NCBI GenBank assembly: GCA_016703895.1
Contig: JADJBE010000001.1
Coordinates: 435,501-499,500 of the forward strand
Source of the DNA: Pseudomonadota bacterium
GTDB lineage: Bacteria; Pseudomonadota; Gammaproteobacteria; Steroidobacterales; Steroidobacteraceae
Direction: 5' to 3'
Length of the DNA: 64,000 nucleotides
In this document: positions 43,733 through 52,510 of the stretch, piece after piece
Layout: each line of letters opens with the position of its first letter
How positions within the stretch are numbered: the stretch's first letter is position 1
Notes under the pieces: model-generated
What the model was told of the DNA's origin: nothing
What the model saw: only the letters and a program-made list of their open reading frames with translations
The model's database searches: none
Position numbers and translations under genes: made by a program

Positions 43733-44584
43733 TTAATCTTGGAAATAGGCTGCCAAATACTCGTCGAAACCGATTTTGTCGCCGGCTTCGATGGCCTGCT
43801 GCGCTGCAAGCGACTCGGCCGCACCTGCCTTGAACTCCGCCAGTCGCTCCGTATTGGGCGGATACAAAGCCAGAAAATAGTCCTTGTGCAACCGCGACAT
43901 GCGCAGTGAAACCTCAAAAAAGGACTCTCCGGATGAGCGCATCTCTGCCAGCAAGCGCGCCGAGGGCGTCAGTGCCACGTCATCCAGCTTCGCTTTTTGT
44001 ATCGCCAGCGCCGTTGCATATGGCCTGGCGTCATCACCACGGTCGAGAATCTCCGCTACACCCTGCATCGAGTCGATGATCTCGTGGCCCCAGTCCCGCA
44101 AGGCAACCTTGCGGCCCGCGCGGCCCAGCAGCAACCCGGGTTCGCGACCACGATGCGCAACGGTCAAGTGGTTAGCATCAAGAGCGTCCTGCTCCGCCGC
44201 ATCGATAAACGGACTGTCGCGTAGCACGCAGAACGCCATAAACACTTCGAGAAATCGCAGCTTGTTCTGATTGACACCCACCGGGTCGTAGGCGCTGACA
44301 TCGAGTGCTCGCACTTCAACATATTCGACGCCTGCTCGCTGCAACGCGACCGTGGGTCGCTCGCCCGTGCGCGCCACCCGCTTGGGCCGGATAAAGCTGT
44401 AGTACTCATTCTCGATCTGCAGCACATTGGCGTTGAGCTGCCGGTAGTCACCATTCACTTTTACCCCGAGCTGCTGATAGTCAGGGTGCGGTGTCGATAT
44501 CGCACGGGTCAGATCGCGCACATACTCGTCGAGACTATTGACCGAAACCTTCAGCCCGGCCTGATTGCGATTGCGGTAACCCAT
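43733..44584 (-). CDS. gshA: Glutamate-cysteine ligase, C-terminal fragment
   Basis: A 283-residue frame equal to the last part of proteobacterial GshA: GYRNRNQAGLKVSVNSLDEY corresponds to E. coli [21 protein letters not shown], then the conserved LQIENEYYSFIRPKRVAR and GVEYVEVRALDVSAYDPVGV. It is in a different frame from the N-terminal fragment, which it overlaps at 44551-44584. About 46 residues that lie between the two in E. coli are absent. The enzyme makes gamma-glutamylcysteine from Glu, Cys and ATP. Confidence 0.85.
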   Translation of the reverse strand: MGYRNRNQAGLKVSVNSLDEYVRDLTRAISTPHPDYQQLGVKVNGDYRQLNANVLQIENEYYSFIRPKRVARTGERPTVALQRAGVEYVEVRALDVSAYDPVGVNQNKLRFLEVFMAFCVLRDSPFIDAAEQDALDANHLTVAHRGREPGLLLGRAGRKVALRDWGHEIIDSMQGVAEILDRGDDARPYATALAIQKAKLDDVALTPSARLLAEMRSSGESFFEVSLRMSRLHKDYFLALYPPNTERLAEFKAGAAESLAAQQAIEAGDKIGFDEYLAAYFQD

Positions 44585-45186
44585 CCGTGCCGCCGGTAGT
44601 TACGCAGCAAGCGGAAATAGTTGTCTGAAATGAAATCCTGATCATTGGCGCGGCTACCACGGATGTCGCGCCACGCTTCCCAGAACCGATCCGGGAACGA
44701 GTAATTATAATGCACACCAGAAATCGCCTGCATGATTCGGCCGTAACGAATACCGAGTCCGTGCCGATACACCGTCTTCATGCGACCGATATTGGAGCTG
44801 CCGTACTCGGCGATCGGGATACTCTCGTCACCCTGCAGTTTGCACGGCATCGACGTCGCCCATAACAGCTCATCATCCAGATGCTGATAAGCGAACTGGT
44901 GCACGTCGCGCAGATACTGCAGCAACTCCCAGCTGGAGCGGAACGTTGGCGTCACAAACTCCAGTAGTGCTTCGGAATAGTCTGTCGTTATATTGCTGGA
45001 GGTGAGTGCGGAGCCGAGTGCGCGCGGATGTGCGGTCGTCGCAATATCGCCTTGCGGAGTAATGCGCAGCGATTCTTTCTCGACGCCCTTCTTGCCGCCC
45101 TGCAACACTTCAGGCTCGCCACTATTGATAAGCGCTGCCAAACCCCGCTCAAACTCGCGGTCGATTGCCGGTCCCTGCTTGCTCAT
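44551..45186 (-). CDS. gshA: Glutamate-cysteine ligase, N-terminal fragment
   Basis: The frame from the ATG at 45186 (MSKQGPAIDREFERG) matches GshA: KKGVEKESLRITPQGDIATT with the catalytic acidic residues, SNITTDYSEALLEFVTP, the YGSSNIGRMKTVYRHGL segment and ISGVHYNYSF. It ends shortly after NYRRHGW. In the open frame as read, this gene is fused in-frame to the upstream DUF1499 gene because two indels there remove that gene's stop; the ATG at 45186 is the natural GshA start. It is out of frame with the C-terminal fragment. Confidence 0.85.
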   Translation of the reverse strand: MSKQGPAIDREFERGLAALINSGEPEVLQGGKKGVEKESLRITPQGDIATTAHPRALGSALTSSNITTDYSEALLEFVTPTFRSSWELLQYLRDVHQFAYQHLDDELLWATSMPCKLQGDESIPIAEYGSSNIGRMKTVYRHGLGIRYGRIMQAISGVHYNYSFPDRFWEAWRDIRGSRANDQDFISDNYFRLLRNYRRHGWVTAIAIRPG

Positions 45187-45203
45187 GACGCGCTGCGGCT
45201 GAG

Positions 45204-46005
45204 TCAGCTTTTCTGCATGGCGGCAAGGAACGCCCGCACACGCGCGGCATCTGCGCCGCGTCGCCCAAACCAACGCGCGACTTGGAGCGAATGTCGATGC
45301 GGCTACCACCGCCTCACTACGCACCCGCACGACAACGTCGTCTTTGAACCCAAAGAATGTGGTCGTGGCAGTTGCCTCAAGACGCCCTTCGGCGGCCGCT
45401 GACTCCTGGATCTCCCAGCCCAAATCACGCGCAACGGTTTCGGCGCGCGCAAAAGCGTCGGCAGCGGACAAGTCGAGCGTCAACGGCTGAATGTCCGGGT
45501 AGGACTTGCGTTGCGCGTCCGGCACGTTGAGCGTGCCGCCGTCGCTACCGGAACGCTGCTCCACAACATAGTCAACGGGATTGACGTCGGGGACCGCAGC
45601 ACGGAGCGAACGGATCTTGACGAACGCCGGCGGGTCGGCCAAGTCGGTGCTGATCTCGTGGATAGGTGGCACACCCGTTGCGCGGACGAACTGGCTCAAC
45701 AGGTAGCCAAACAGCGCCAAGGCCACGATCAGCGCGATCGCAACACTGCCGGCGCGGATCGGTACATTCTTGCGAGCCGAACCAATCCAGCCGATTGCCC
45801 CGGTGAGGATCCCAATAGCGAGCAAAGCGCCACCGGCCGCGAGTGTCAACAGTCCAGGCCCGAACTTGACCAAGCCCATCCGCGTCAGTGGGCCAGACAG
45901 GATGACTAGCAGTACGCCGACGCCAATGATCCAGAGCGACGCGCTGGCAAGACGCACGGGCCAGACTGCCCGCCCCGTCAACTGTGGGAAACTCGATGTA
46001 CTCAT
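45204..46005 (-). CDS. DUF1499 membrane protein, two indels near the 3' end
   Basis: Membrane protein with three N-terminal hydrophobic segments (LWIIGVGVLLVILSGPL, LTLAAGGALLAIGIL, AGSVAIALIVALALFGYLL) followed by a DUF1499 domain (PPIHEISTDLADPPAF, DARETVARDLGWEI-like). Missing bases near 45309 and 45259 shift the frame; correcting both gives GGSRIDIRSKSRVGLGD and then DAARVRAFLAAMQKS with a stop at 45204. As read, the frame instead runs on into gshA. GAGGAA lies seven bases before the ATG. Function unknown; it is likely transcribed with gshA. Confidence 0.75.
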
Positions 46006-46105
46006 GGGCCGTTCCTCGGTAATGCCGCTACTCTAACCCCGGACAGGCCGATCTGCGGAGTTTCTAAGTGGCGCGGTTCAACGGGCGGTAGGCCAGGTGT
46101 GCCAG

Positions 46106-47597
46106 CTACCGCGTGCGACCTAGCCACCACCGCAGCAAACCGGCAGCGCGGGGCGTCAGACGAGTCCGGTTCCAGGCGTCGGCCAGGCGCCGCAGATACT
46201 CGGACCGGGTCGGATACGGCAGCACCAACGTTCCTAACGACCCCAGCCCGATCCGCTGATTCATGGCAAGTGCAATCGGCGCAAGTTGCTCGCCCGCATC
46301 TTTGCCAACGATAGTGCCGCCCAATATCTGCCCCGACTTCGGGTCCACCAACAGCTCCGCGTAGCCGTCTAGCGCGGGCACATCCTGTGCATCGAGCACC
46401 GCGTCCGTCTTGCCTCGATCGAGGTCGGCGAAATCAAAACGCAAAGCCTTGCACGGTGTGCTGGCTGCATCGAGGTCACGTCTGACGGCGCCAACATGCG
46501 CCACTTCAGGCTTGGTATAGGTGCACCACGGCACCAGCGAGTTGATCGACGCGAGCACGCCCCATGAACAGCGCGTTTGCGCACCACGATGCGCGCGTGC
46601 ATCCGCCATGTGTGAACTGGTAGCGCGAGCAGACATCTCCCGCGGCAAAGATGTGGCGCATGGAAGTTCGCAACCGTGAATCAACCTCGATGCCACTGCG
46701 ACGGTCGAAGCGCACGCCTGCCGCCTCGAGGCCGAGGCCATCGACATTGCGTTGCCGCCCCACCGCCGCGAGTACGACATCCACATCCAGCGAAGCCGTT
46801 GCACCACCATCAACTGGCGCGTATTGCAAGCGCTTGCCGACACCCGCGGCCTCTACCGCAGTGACTTTAGTGTCCAGATGCAGCTGCACGCCGTCCACGA
46901 GCAGCGCGCTCTGAACTGCCGGCGACGCCGCTTCATCCTCGATAGGTAGTACACGTGATTGCATCTCGATCAGATGCACTTCAGTCCCCAGCCGTGCAAA
47001 CGCCTGCGCGAGCTCACAACCGATCGGACCGCCGCCCAGCACAGCGAGACGCTGTGGCTGCTTGCGCAACTCAAAAATACTTTCATTGCTCAACGCGTGC
47101 TCTGCCAAACCCGGCACGGGTGGCACGAACGCTCGGGCACCCGTTGCGATCACGAATTTTTTGGCCGTCAGAGTCTGCGCGCCGACTTGAACGCGGCTCG
47201 CATCGAGGAATTTCGCGGCACCCAGGAAGACGTCTACCCCGGCGTCGCGATAACGCTGCACGGAATCGTGCTGCGATATTGCCGCACGCACAGCACGCAT
47301 ACGCGCCATGGTGCGCTCGAAGCCAATACCGTCAGTCGCGCCAGCCAACAGAGTCTTGGAAGGCACGCAACCGACATTGAGGCAATCGCCACCCATATGG
47401 TGCTTCTCGATCAAGGCGACCTTGGCGCCGAGGCCAGCCGCTGCGATCGCAGTAATGAGCCCCGCCGGCCCGGCACCAATCACGACCAGATTGTAGCGAT
47501 CTGCAGGCGTTGGATTCTGATAGCCAGCGGGAAACACCAACGACCGCCAGACAACGTCGGCATCTGCACCCGGGTATTCTGCGGCTTGCGAATTCAT
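46106..47597 (-). CDS. MerA-like pyridine nucleotide-disulfide oxidoreductase, broken by several indels
   Basis: Class I flavoprotein related to mercuric reductase and dihydrolipoyl dehydrogenase. The first frame (46506-47597) has FAD motif VVIGAGPAGLITAIAAAGLG, redox motif GGDCLNVGCVPSKTLL, NAD motif VLGGGPIGCELAQAFARLG and the second FAD motif HIFAAGDVC. The C-terminal dimerisation domain (PWCTYTKPEVAHVG, LGTLVLPYPTRSEYLRR) is in another frame ending at 46106. Four small indels between about 46555 and 46615 account for it. It overlaps the upstream TVP38 gene by four bases; such pairs or fusions are common. It lacks the C-terminal Cys pair of MerA, so mercury reduction is unlikely. Confidence 0.8.
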
Positions 47598-48298
47598 GCT
47601 TGTCCCGCTGCGTCGACTTCGCGCTCGAGATAGCCGCGCGCGACGCGCGTGACGACCACTGTCACCGCGACTGTCGCCAGCAGCCCCACGACTAACAACA
47701 CATTGCCTGCCGCGCCGGTCTTGACGTCACCGGCCAGCACCTGCGCGAGATTGGCTGCCACCGAGCCAGCGTAGACATATAACAACGTGCCGGGAAGCAT
47801 GCCAATCCAGGACCCGAGCACATACTGCCGCGGCTTCACTGCGGTTACCCCGTAAGCGTAGTTCAACAGATTGAAGGGAAAGAGCGGCGACAGACGTGTC
47901 AGCAAGACAATTAGAAAACCGCGCTCGCCCAGCGCGCTGTCGAGCGCGCGAAACTTCGGCCAGGCAGAAATTTGCTGACTGACCCACCGGCGTGCCACCG
48001 TTCGGCCCACAAAGAATGCCGCGGTAGCGCCGAGCACGCTGGCTAGCGATACGAGTGCAACACCGGCCGCCAAACCAAACAAGGCACCTGCGGCGATCGT
48101 CAACAGCAACCCTGGCAGCAACGCAACCGTGGCGACAACATAGATCCCCACGAATGCGACCGCCGCGATCCGCGGATTGGCCGCCGTCCATTGCAGTGCG
48201 GCGCCGAGCCATTCACGGACTGGCAGTAGCCAGATCAGCAGCGCGATAGCGACCGCGAGTCCGCCGAATCGGAGCAAGTTAAGGGAGTTCTTCGTCAC
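47594..48298 (-). CDS. TVP38/TMEM64-family membrane protein
   Basis: A VTT/SNARE-associated-domain membrane protein of about 234 residues. The hallmark segment GFLIVLLTRLSPLFPFNLLNYAYGV and the re-entrant-loop region (GALFGLAAGVALVSLASVLGA) are present, with about six hydrophobic segments. I chose a GTG at 48298 (TKNSLNLLRFGGLA) with CAGG seven bases ahead; a GTG at 48343 would add a polar N-terminus. It is coupled to the MerA-like flavoprotein by a four-base overlap and probably works with it at the inner membrane. Transport or lipid-related role not established. Confidence 0.88.
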   Translation of the reverse strand: MTKNSLNLLRFGGLAVAIALLIWLLPVREWLGAALQWTAANPRIAAVAFVGIYVVATVALLPGLLLTIAAGALFGLAAGVALVSLASVLGATAAFFVGRTVARRWVSQQISAWPKFRALDSALGERGFLIVLLTRLSPLFPFNLLNYAYGVTAVKPRQYVLGSWIGMLPGTLLYVYAGSVAANLAQVLAGDVKTGAAGNVLLVVGLLATVAVTVVVTRVARGYLEREVDAAGQA

Positions 48299-48411
48299 GA
48301 GCGGACCTGCATGCTGAGCTGTGCCTAAGGGACCGTATGACACGGCCGGATATTACGCCGCTGGCGTCGTCGTTCATTATACGTTCAACGGACAGTCTCT
48401 AAGGTAACCGC

Positions 48412-48744
48412 ATGGTCAAAGCCTTGGCACTCATCGTCATTGCGCTGCTTGCAGCGTCACCGGCACAGGCATTTCGCTGCGGTACGAAGCTTGTACACGA
48501 AGGCGACACGCGCGCCGAAGTGGTGGCCAAGTGCGGCGAACCGGCCGACATCTCACGCCGATCCGTGTGGCGCCAGCCGATCATCTGGCATCGTGGGCGA
48601 CCGTTCTACGTCGGCGACGGGCTGATTGAAATCCCGATTGAAACCTGGGTATATAATCTCGGACCCCGCAAATTCATGCGCCGCGTGCGCTTCGAGGATG
48701 GCCTCGTCGCCGAGATCGAGACGCTGGGTTACGGCTATCGATAA
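48412..48744 (+). CDS. Exported DUF2845 protein
   Basis: A 110-residue protein with a signal peptide (LALIVIALLAASPAQA) cleaved before FRCGTKLVHEGDTRAEV, the start of a DUF2845 domain. The domain has the CG...CGEP cysteine pair (FRCGTK, AKCGEPAD), suggesting a periplasmic disulfide, and ends in VRFEDGLVAEIETLGYG. AAGG precedes the ATG. The 68-114 base gap from the divergent TVP38 gene should hold its promoter. Function unknown. Confidence 0.88.
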   Translation: MVKALALIVIALLAASPAQAFRCGTKLVHEGDTRAEVVAKCGEPADISRRSVWRQPIIWHRGRPFYVGDGLIEIPIETWVYNLGPRKFMRRVRFEDGLVAEIETLGYGYR

Positions 48745-48755
48745 GCAAAGCCGCG

Positions 48756-50618
48756 TCAGCGCTGCGCCGCAAGCCAGCGATCGATCTTGGCGTCGAGCAC
48801 ATCGAGCGGTACGGCGCCGTCGCGCAAAATCTGACTATGAAACGCCTTGATATCGAAACGTGTGCCAAGCGCCGCCTCGGCCCTGGCGCGCATCGCGCTG
48901 ATTCGTAGTTGACCGATCTTGTAGCCGAGCGCCTGACCCGGCGTCACGATATAACGCTCCACCTCGGCGATCACGTCGCTCTCCGCCATGCTCGAGTTAT
49001 CCAGCATGTATTGAATGGCTCGCTCTCGAGTCCAGCCCTTTGCATGCAGGCCCGTGTCGACTACCAACCGCATCGCACGCAACATCTCATCCGACAGCCT
49101 GCCGTAGTACTGGTAGGGATCCGTGAAGACACCTAGTTCCTTGCCGATCGACTCACAGTACAGCGCCCAGCCTTCCGCATACGCAACGTAGTTGTTGAAG
49201 CGCCGGAAGCGCGGCAAGTCGGTGAGCTCCTGCTGGATCGCAATCTGAAAGTGATGCCCAGGCGCCGCCTCGTGCAGCGACAGCGTTTCCATACCGAACT
49301 TCGGCTGCGCCTTGAGATTGTAGCCATTGACATAGAACACGCCTGGTCGTTTGCCGTCCGCCGAGGGTGGTTGGTAGAACGCGCCGGCGGCGGATGCTGC
49401 GCGGAACGGCTCGACGAGACGCACCTCGTAGTCCGCTTTGGGGAAGTCGGCAAACAGTTTAGGCAGCAGCGCATCGATTTGCGTCTTGGTAGCGCGATAA
49501 CCAGCTAGCAACTGATTGCTGTCGGTAAAATAGAACTGGGGGTCCGTTTCGAGAAACCGGAAGAACGATTCGAGATCGCCATCGACGCGCACCTGCCGTT
49601 GCACGTCCTGCATCGAAGCCCGAATCCGCGCCACTTCGCCGACACCAATAGCATGAATCTCATCTGCCGACAGCCGGGTGGTTGTCGCCGCACGAATCCG
49701 CAGCCGATACCAGGCTTGGCCGTTGGGCAGCTCGGACCAGCCTACCGTGGTGCGAGCTCGCGGCGCATACTCGGTGGCGATGAAGCCTGCAAGACGCTGG
49801 TAGGCCGGTGTTAGTTGGTCGAGAATCAGCCGGCGATACTCCCGATTCAGTCGCTCACGGTCTGCGGGCGCCACGTCCGCAGGCAGACTGCTGATCGGCC
49901 GCCAGAACACGCTCTGCTCGAGATCTGTCGTCGCGAGCTGCTGCAGCTGCGGCAGCACTTTCTCGATCGCCGGTTGCGGCACGGTGATGCCGGCTGCCAG
50001 CCCGGTGCGCATCGCGACGATCGCCTCGTCGACCCAACGTGGGAACGCTCCAGCACGGGTGAGAAATTTGTCGTAATCAGCAACCGTACGAAAAGGTTGC
50101 GGCCCCGCCCCAGAGCCAAACACGGCCAGCGTGGTCGCCATACTACCCATCTGATCCACTGGCATCAGGTACTCGCGAAACGCGAGTTGTTCGAGCGCCA
50201 GTTCGCGCTCGCCCACAAAGATGTCGTAGGTCACGCGCGCGGCCGGCGCCAACTGCGTGACGTCGAGCGCGCGAGCCTGCGCCAGATAGTCCCGCTCCGT
50301 TGCTGCGACCTGCTGCCAGAACGCGGGGCTCGCGCTCGCTTCCAGACGGTCGTTGTAGCGTTCATCGCCAATGTAAGTGGCGAGCGTCGGAAACTGCTCG
50401 AGCTGCCGTTCAAAATACGCCTCGACCAGCGTGTTCAACAGGACGGCTGCAGACGGCTTGTCAGCGGCAGGCGGCGTAGGGGTTGAAGCGGCGCAACCGG
50501 CTGCCAGTATCGCAATCAGACCCAGCATCGTGATGCCATACCAATGAGCAGTCGCAACTCGCCAGTTGGGTCGCTTACCCTCTAACGACTCGGATCGAAC
50601 TGTCACTGGCTCTACCAT
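48756..50618 (-). CDS. DUF885 lipoprotein, putative metallohydrolase
   Basis: A protein of about 620 residues. The N-terminus leads to the lipobox LAAGCAAS, so it should be a membrane-anchored lipoprotein. The DUF885 core carries HEAAPGHHFQ, a zinc-peptidase-like HExxxGH motif, with the downstream Glu-containing helix (NNYVAYAEGWALYCE). Family members look like gluzincin-fold peptidases, substrate unknown. GGAG lies about seven bases before the ATG at 50618; a GTG at 50633 and an internal ATG at 50528 are less likely. It is convergent with the DUF2845 gene and divergent from the thiolase. Confidence 0.88.
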   Translation of the reverse strand: MVEPVTVRSESLEGKRPNWRVATAHWYGITMLGLIAILAAGCAASTPTPPAADKPSAAVLLNTLVEAYFERQLEQFPTLATYIGDERYNDRLEASASPAFWQQVAATERDYLAQARALDVTQLAPAARVTYDIFVGERELALEQLAFREYLMPVDQMGSMATTLAVFGSGAGPQPFRTVADYDKFLTRAGAFPRWVDEAIVAMRTGLAAGITVPQPAIEKVLPQLQQLATTDLEQSVFWRPISSLPADVAPADRERLNREYRRLILDQLTPAYQRLAGFIATEYAPRARTTVGWSELPNGQAWYRLRIRAATTTRLSADEIHAIGVGEVARIRASMQDVQRQVRVDGDLESFFRFLETDPQFYFTDSNQLLAGYRATKTQIDALLPKLFADFPKADYEVRLVEPFRAASAAGAFYQPPSADGKRPGVFYVNGYNLKAQPKFGMETLSLHEAAPGHHFQIAIQQELTDLPRFRRFNNYVAYAEGWALYCESIGKELGVFTDPYQYYGRLSDEMLRAMRLVVDTGLHAKGWTRERAIQYMLDNSSMAESDVIAEVERYIVTPGQALGYKIGQLRISAMRARAEAALGTRFDIKAFHSQILRDGAVPLDVLDAKIDRWLAAQR

Positions 50619-50695
50619 GCGGACTCCACTCACGTCGTGTACTGCGTGTCGAGACGTGGCATTCTACTCCCGTACCGATAGCCGAAGGAGAGCTC

Positions 50696-51991
50696 ATGCT
50701 GGTTGGCAACACACCGCGACGCGTTGCGGTCATCGCGGGTAGTCGTATTCCGTTCGCGCGTGGCAATGGCGCCTACGCAACACTGAGCAACGCGGACATG
50801 CTGAGCGCCGCAATCACCGGGCTGGTCGACCGGTGTCGACTGCGGGGACAACGGCTGGGCGACGTGATCGGCGGCGCGGTGCTGAAACACTCGCGCGATT
50901 TCAATCTGGTGCGTGAATGCGTGCTGTCGAGTGGCCTGGATCCACACACACCGGGTCTGGATGTGCAGCGGGCCTGTGGCACCAGCCTCGAGGCCGCGAT
51001 CCTGGTTGCCAACAAGATTGCGCTCGGACAGATGGATGTCGGCATTGCCTGCGGCGTCGACACCGTCAGTGATCCGCCCGTCGTCTTCGGCAAGCCGTTC
51101 CGTGATCTGCTGATGCGCGCGCATCGGGCTCGCAGCGCCGGCCAGCGGATCGGCGCTTTTCTCGGCTTCAGGCCCAGTCATTTCAAACCCGTGTTTCCGG
51201 GTGTGAATGAGCCGCGCACCGGACTCTCGATGGGTGAGAGCTGTGAGCTGATGGCGAAGCAGTGGCAGGTGTCGCGCGCTGAGCAGGATCAACTCGCCTA
51301 CCAGAGCCACATGAACGCGGCCGCCGCCTGGCAAGCAGGCTTTTACGATGATCTGGTGATCCAGCACCAGGGGTTGACGCGCGACAACAACATCCGCGCC
51401 GATACGTCACTGGAAAAGCTGGGCAAGCTCAAGCCCAGCTTCGACTCCAGCAGTGGACAAGGCACACTCACTGCCGGTAACTCGACACCACTCACCGACG
51501 GCGCATCGGCCGTGTTGTTAGCTACAGCAGAATGGGCGACGGCGCATCAGCTACCAGTCCTCGCTTACCTCAGTTACGGCAAGCAGTGGGCCGTGGATTT
51601 CGCCACTGGCCACGAAGGCTTATTGATGGCACCGGCTTATGCGGTCGCGGCAATGCTGCAAGATGCGGCGCTTGGGTTGCAGGATTTCGACTACTACGAG
51701 ATTCACGAAGCGTTCGCTGCACAAGTGCTGTGTACACTGAAAGCGTGGGAGTCCGCCGAGTACTGCCGCGAGCGGCTCGGTCGCGATGAGGCGCTGGGCA
51801 GCATCGATCGCAGCAAACTCAATCTGAAGGGCAGCAGTCTCGCAATCGGCCATCCGTTTGCGGCCACCGGCACTCGGATTGTCGCCACACTTGCCAAACA
51901 ACTGGCCGAATCGGCTACGGCAAAACGCGGCCTGATCTCGGTTTGTACGGCGGGGGGCATGGGGGTCACCGCGATTCTTGAGAAGGCGTGA
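50696..51991 (+). CDS. Acetyl-CoA acyltransferase (thiolase), FadI-like
   Basis: Thiolase of 431 residues, long form like FadI. The nucleophile Cys is in DVQRACGTSLEA, the His of the second motif in YEIHEAFAAQ, and the C-terminal catalytic set is IGHPFAATGTR with Cys in SVCTAGGMG. It would cleave 3-ketoacyl-CoA in beta-oxidation or an aromatic/steroid side-chain pathway. No fadJ-type gene follows; instead a 500-base palindromic region leads to an acyl-CoA dehydrogenase on the opposite strand. Confidence 0.92.
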   Translation: MLVGNTPRRVAVIAGSRIPFARGNGAYATLSNADMLSAAITGLVDRCRLRGQRLGDVIGGAVLKHSRDFNLVRECVLSSGLDPHTPGLDVQRACGTSLEAAILVANKIALGQMDVGIACGVDTVSDPPVVFGKPFRDLLMRAHRARSAGQRIGAFLGFRPSHFKPVFPGVNEPRTGLSMGESCELMAKQWQVSRAEQDQLAYQSHMNAAAAWQAGFYDDLVIQHQGLTRDNNIRADTSLEKLGKLKPSFDSSSGQGTLTAGNSTPLTDGASAVLLATAEWATAHQLPVLAYLSYGKQWAVDFATGHEGLLMAPAYAVAAMLQDAALGLQDFDYYEIHEAFAAQVLCTLKAWESAEYCRERLGRDEALGSIDRSKLNLKGSSLAIGHPFAATGTRIVATLAKQLAESATAKRGLISVCTAGGMGVTAILEKA

Positions 51992-52010
51992 GTGGGAGTT
52001 GAGTAGGTTT

Positions 52011-52195
52011 GTTCAGCTGTGGGATGGCTGTCGGAGCACGTGGAACGTGCGCGCCGCTGCGCGGCGTCCCCTTGCCAGGATTGCGCGCGCATCTTCCTCC
52101 GGCGAAGAGGTCATGCTGTTAGGGGAGCAGGAGCGCGCGCAACCCTGACTGCGGCGCACTCCACACGTGCCCCGACAGCCATCCCACAGCTGAAC
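52011..52195. repeat. Large palindromic element 1 (185 bp)
   Basis: A 32-bp arm (52011-52042) is repeated in inverted orientation at 52164-52195 with one mismatch. Inside, GTGCGC-(GC)-CGC pairs with GCGGCGCAC and a 15-base arm (CAGGATTGCGCGCGC, 52076-52090) pairs with 52133-52147 with one mismatch. The apex (52091-52132) is a 42-base core that is shared, in opposite orientation, with element 2. No transposase or obvious target-site duplication is present. The whole element could fold into a single long hairpin as RNA or cruciform DNA. Small reading frames across it are by-products of symmetry. Confidence 0.85.
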
Positions 52196-52288
52196 GGCTC
52201 AGCTCGACTCGTGCTCGGCCCTCTCCAGCATGGTGCGCGTGAACAGTAGCTTGAGATGCGTAGCGCCAACCCGATACTGCATCTGGCG

Positions 52289-52505
52289 CCACGCGCGTGG
52301 CCGTTGCGCGAGGCCACGGTGGCGGTGCGTGTTGAGGGTGCCGCCGCTCGTGCAGGGCGCGCTCCTGTTCTCCTAACAGCATGACCTCTTCGCCGGGGAA
52401 AAATGCGCGCCCTGCTCGAGCAAGGGCACGCAACGCCGCGCAGCGGCGGCGCGCACCCGATCACGCACCGCCGACCGTGGCCTCGCGTGACAGCCATGCG
52501 CGTGG
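52289..52505. repeat. Large palindromic element 2 (217 bp)
   Basis: A 43-base arm (52289-52331) pairs with 52462-52505 with four mismatches and one bulged base. The arms share no clear sequence with those of element 1, but the apex does: 52361-52402, read on the minus strand, matches 52091-52132 at about 36 of 42 positions. AGGGCGCGC/GCGCGCCCT stems close the apex. The right arm contains an extra GC-rich hairpin (about 52421-52450) not matched on the left. It ends five bases from the acyl-CoA dehydrogenase stop codon, so it may also act in transcription termination. Confidence 0.85.
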
Positions 52506-52510
52506 AACCA

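Noticed and set aside
44551..46005. Natural fusion of DUF1499 and glutamate-cysteine ligase
   Set aside because: The joint stretch is out of frame with both families; two missing bases restore a normal DUF1499 end with a stop, and gshA has its own ATG.
46106..47597. Mercury-resistance gene merA
   Set aside because: Lacks the C-terminal vicinal Cys pair, has no other mer genes nearby, and pairs with a TVP38 protein as in non-mercury relatives.
52019..52497. Open frames in both directions across the palindromic region (for example 52019-52249 and 52111-52497)
   Set aside because: They follow the symmetry of the two inverted elements, change composition along their length and have no ribosome sites; shared peptide words come from the shared core, not from a protein family.
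52011..52505. Integron attC site or IS/MITE insertion
   Set aside because: No GTTRRRY/RYYYAAC end boxes in attC order, no integrase or transposase, and no clear target duplication at either element.
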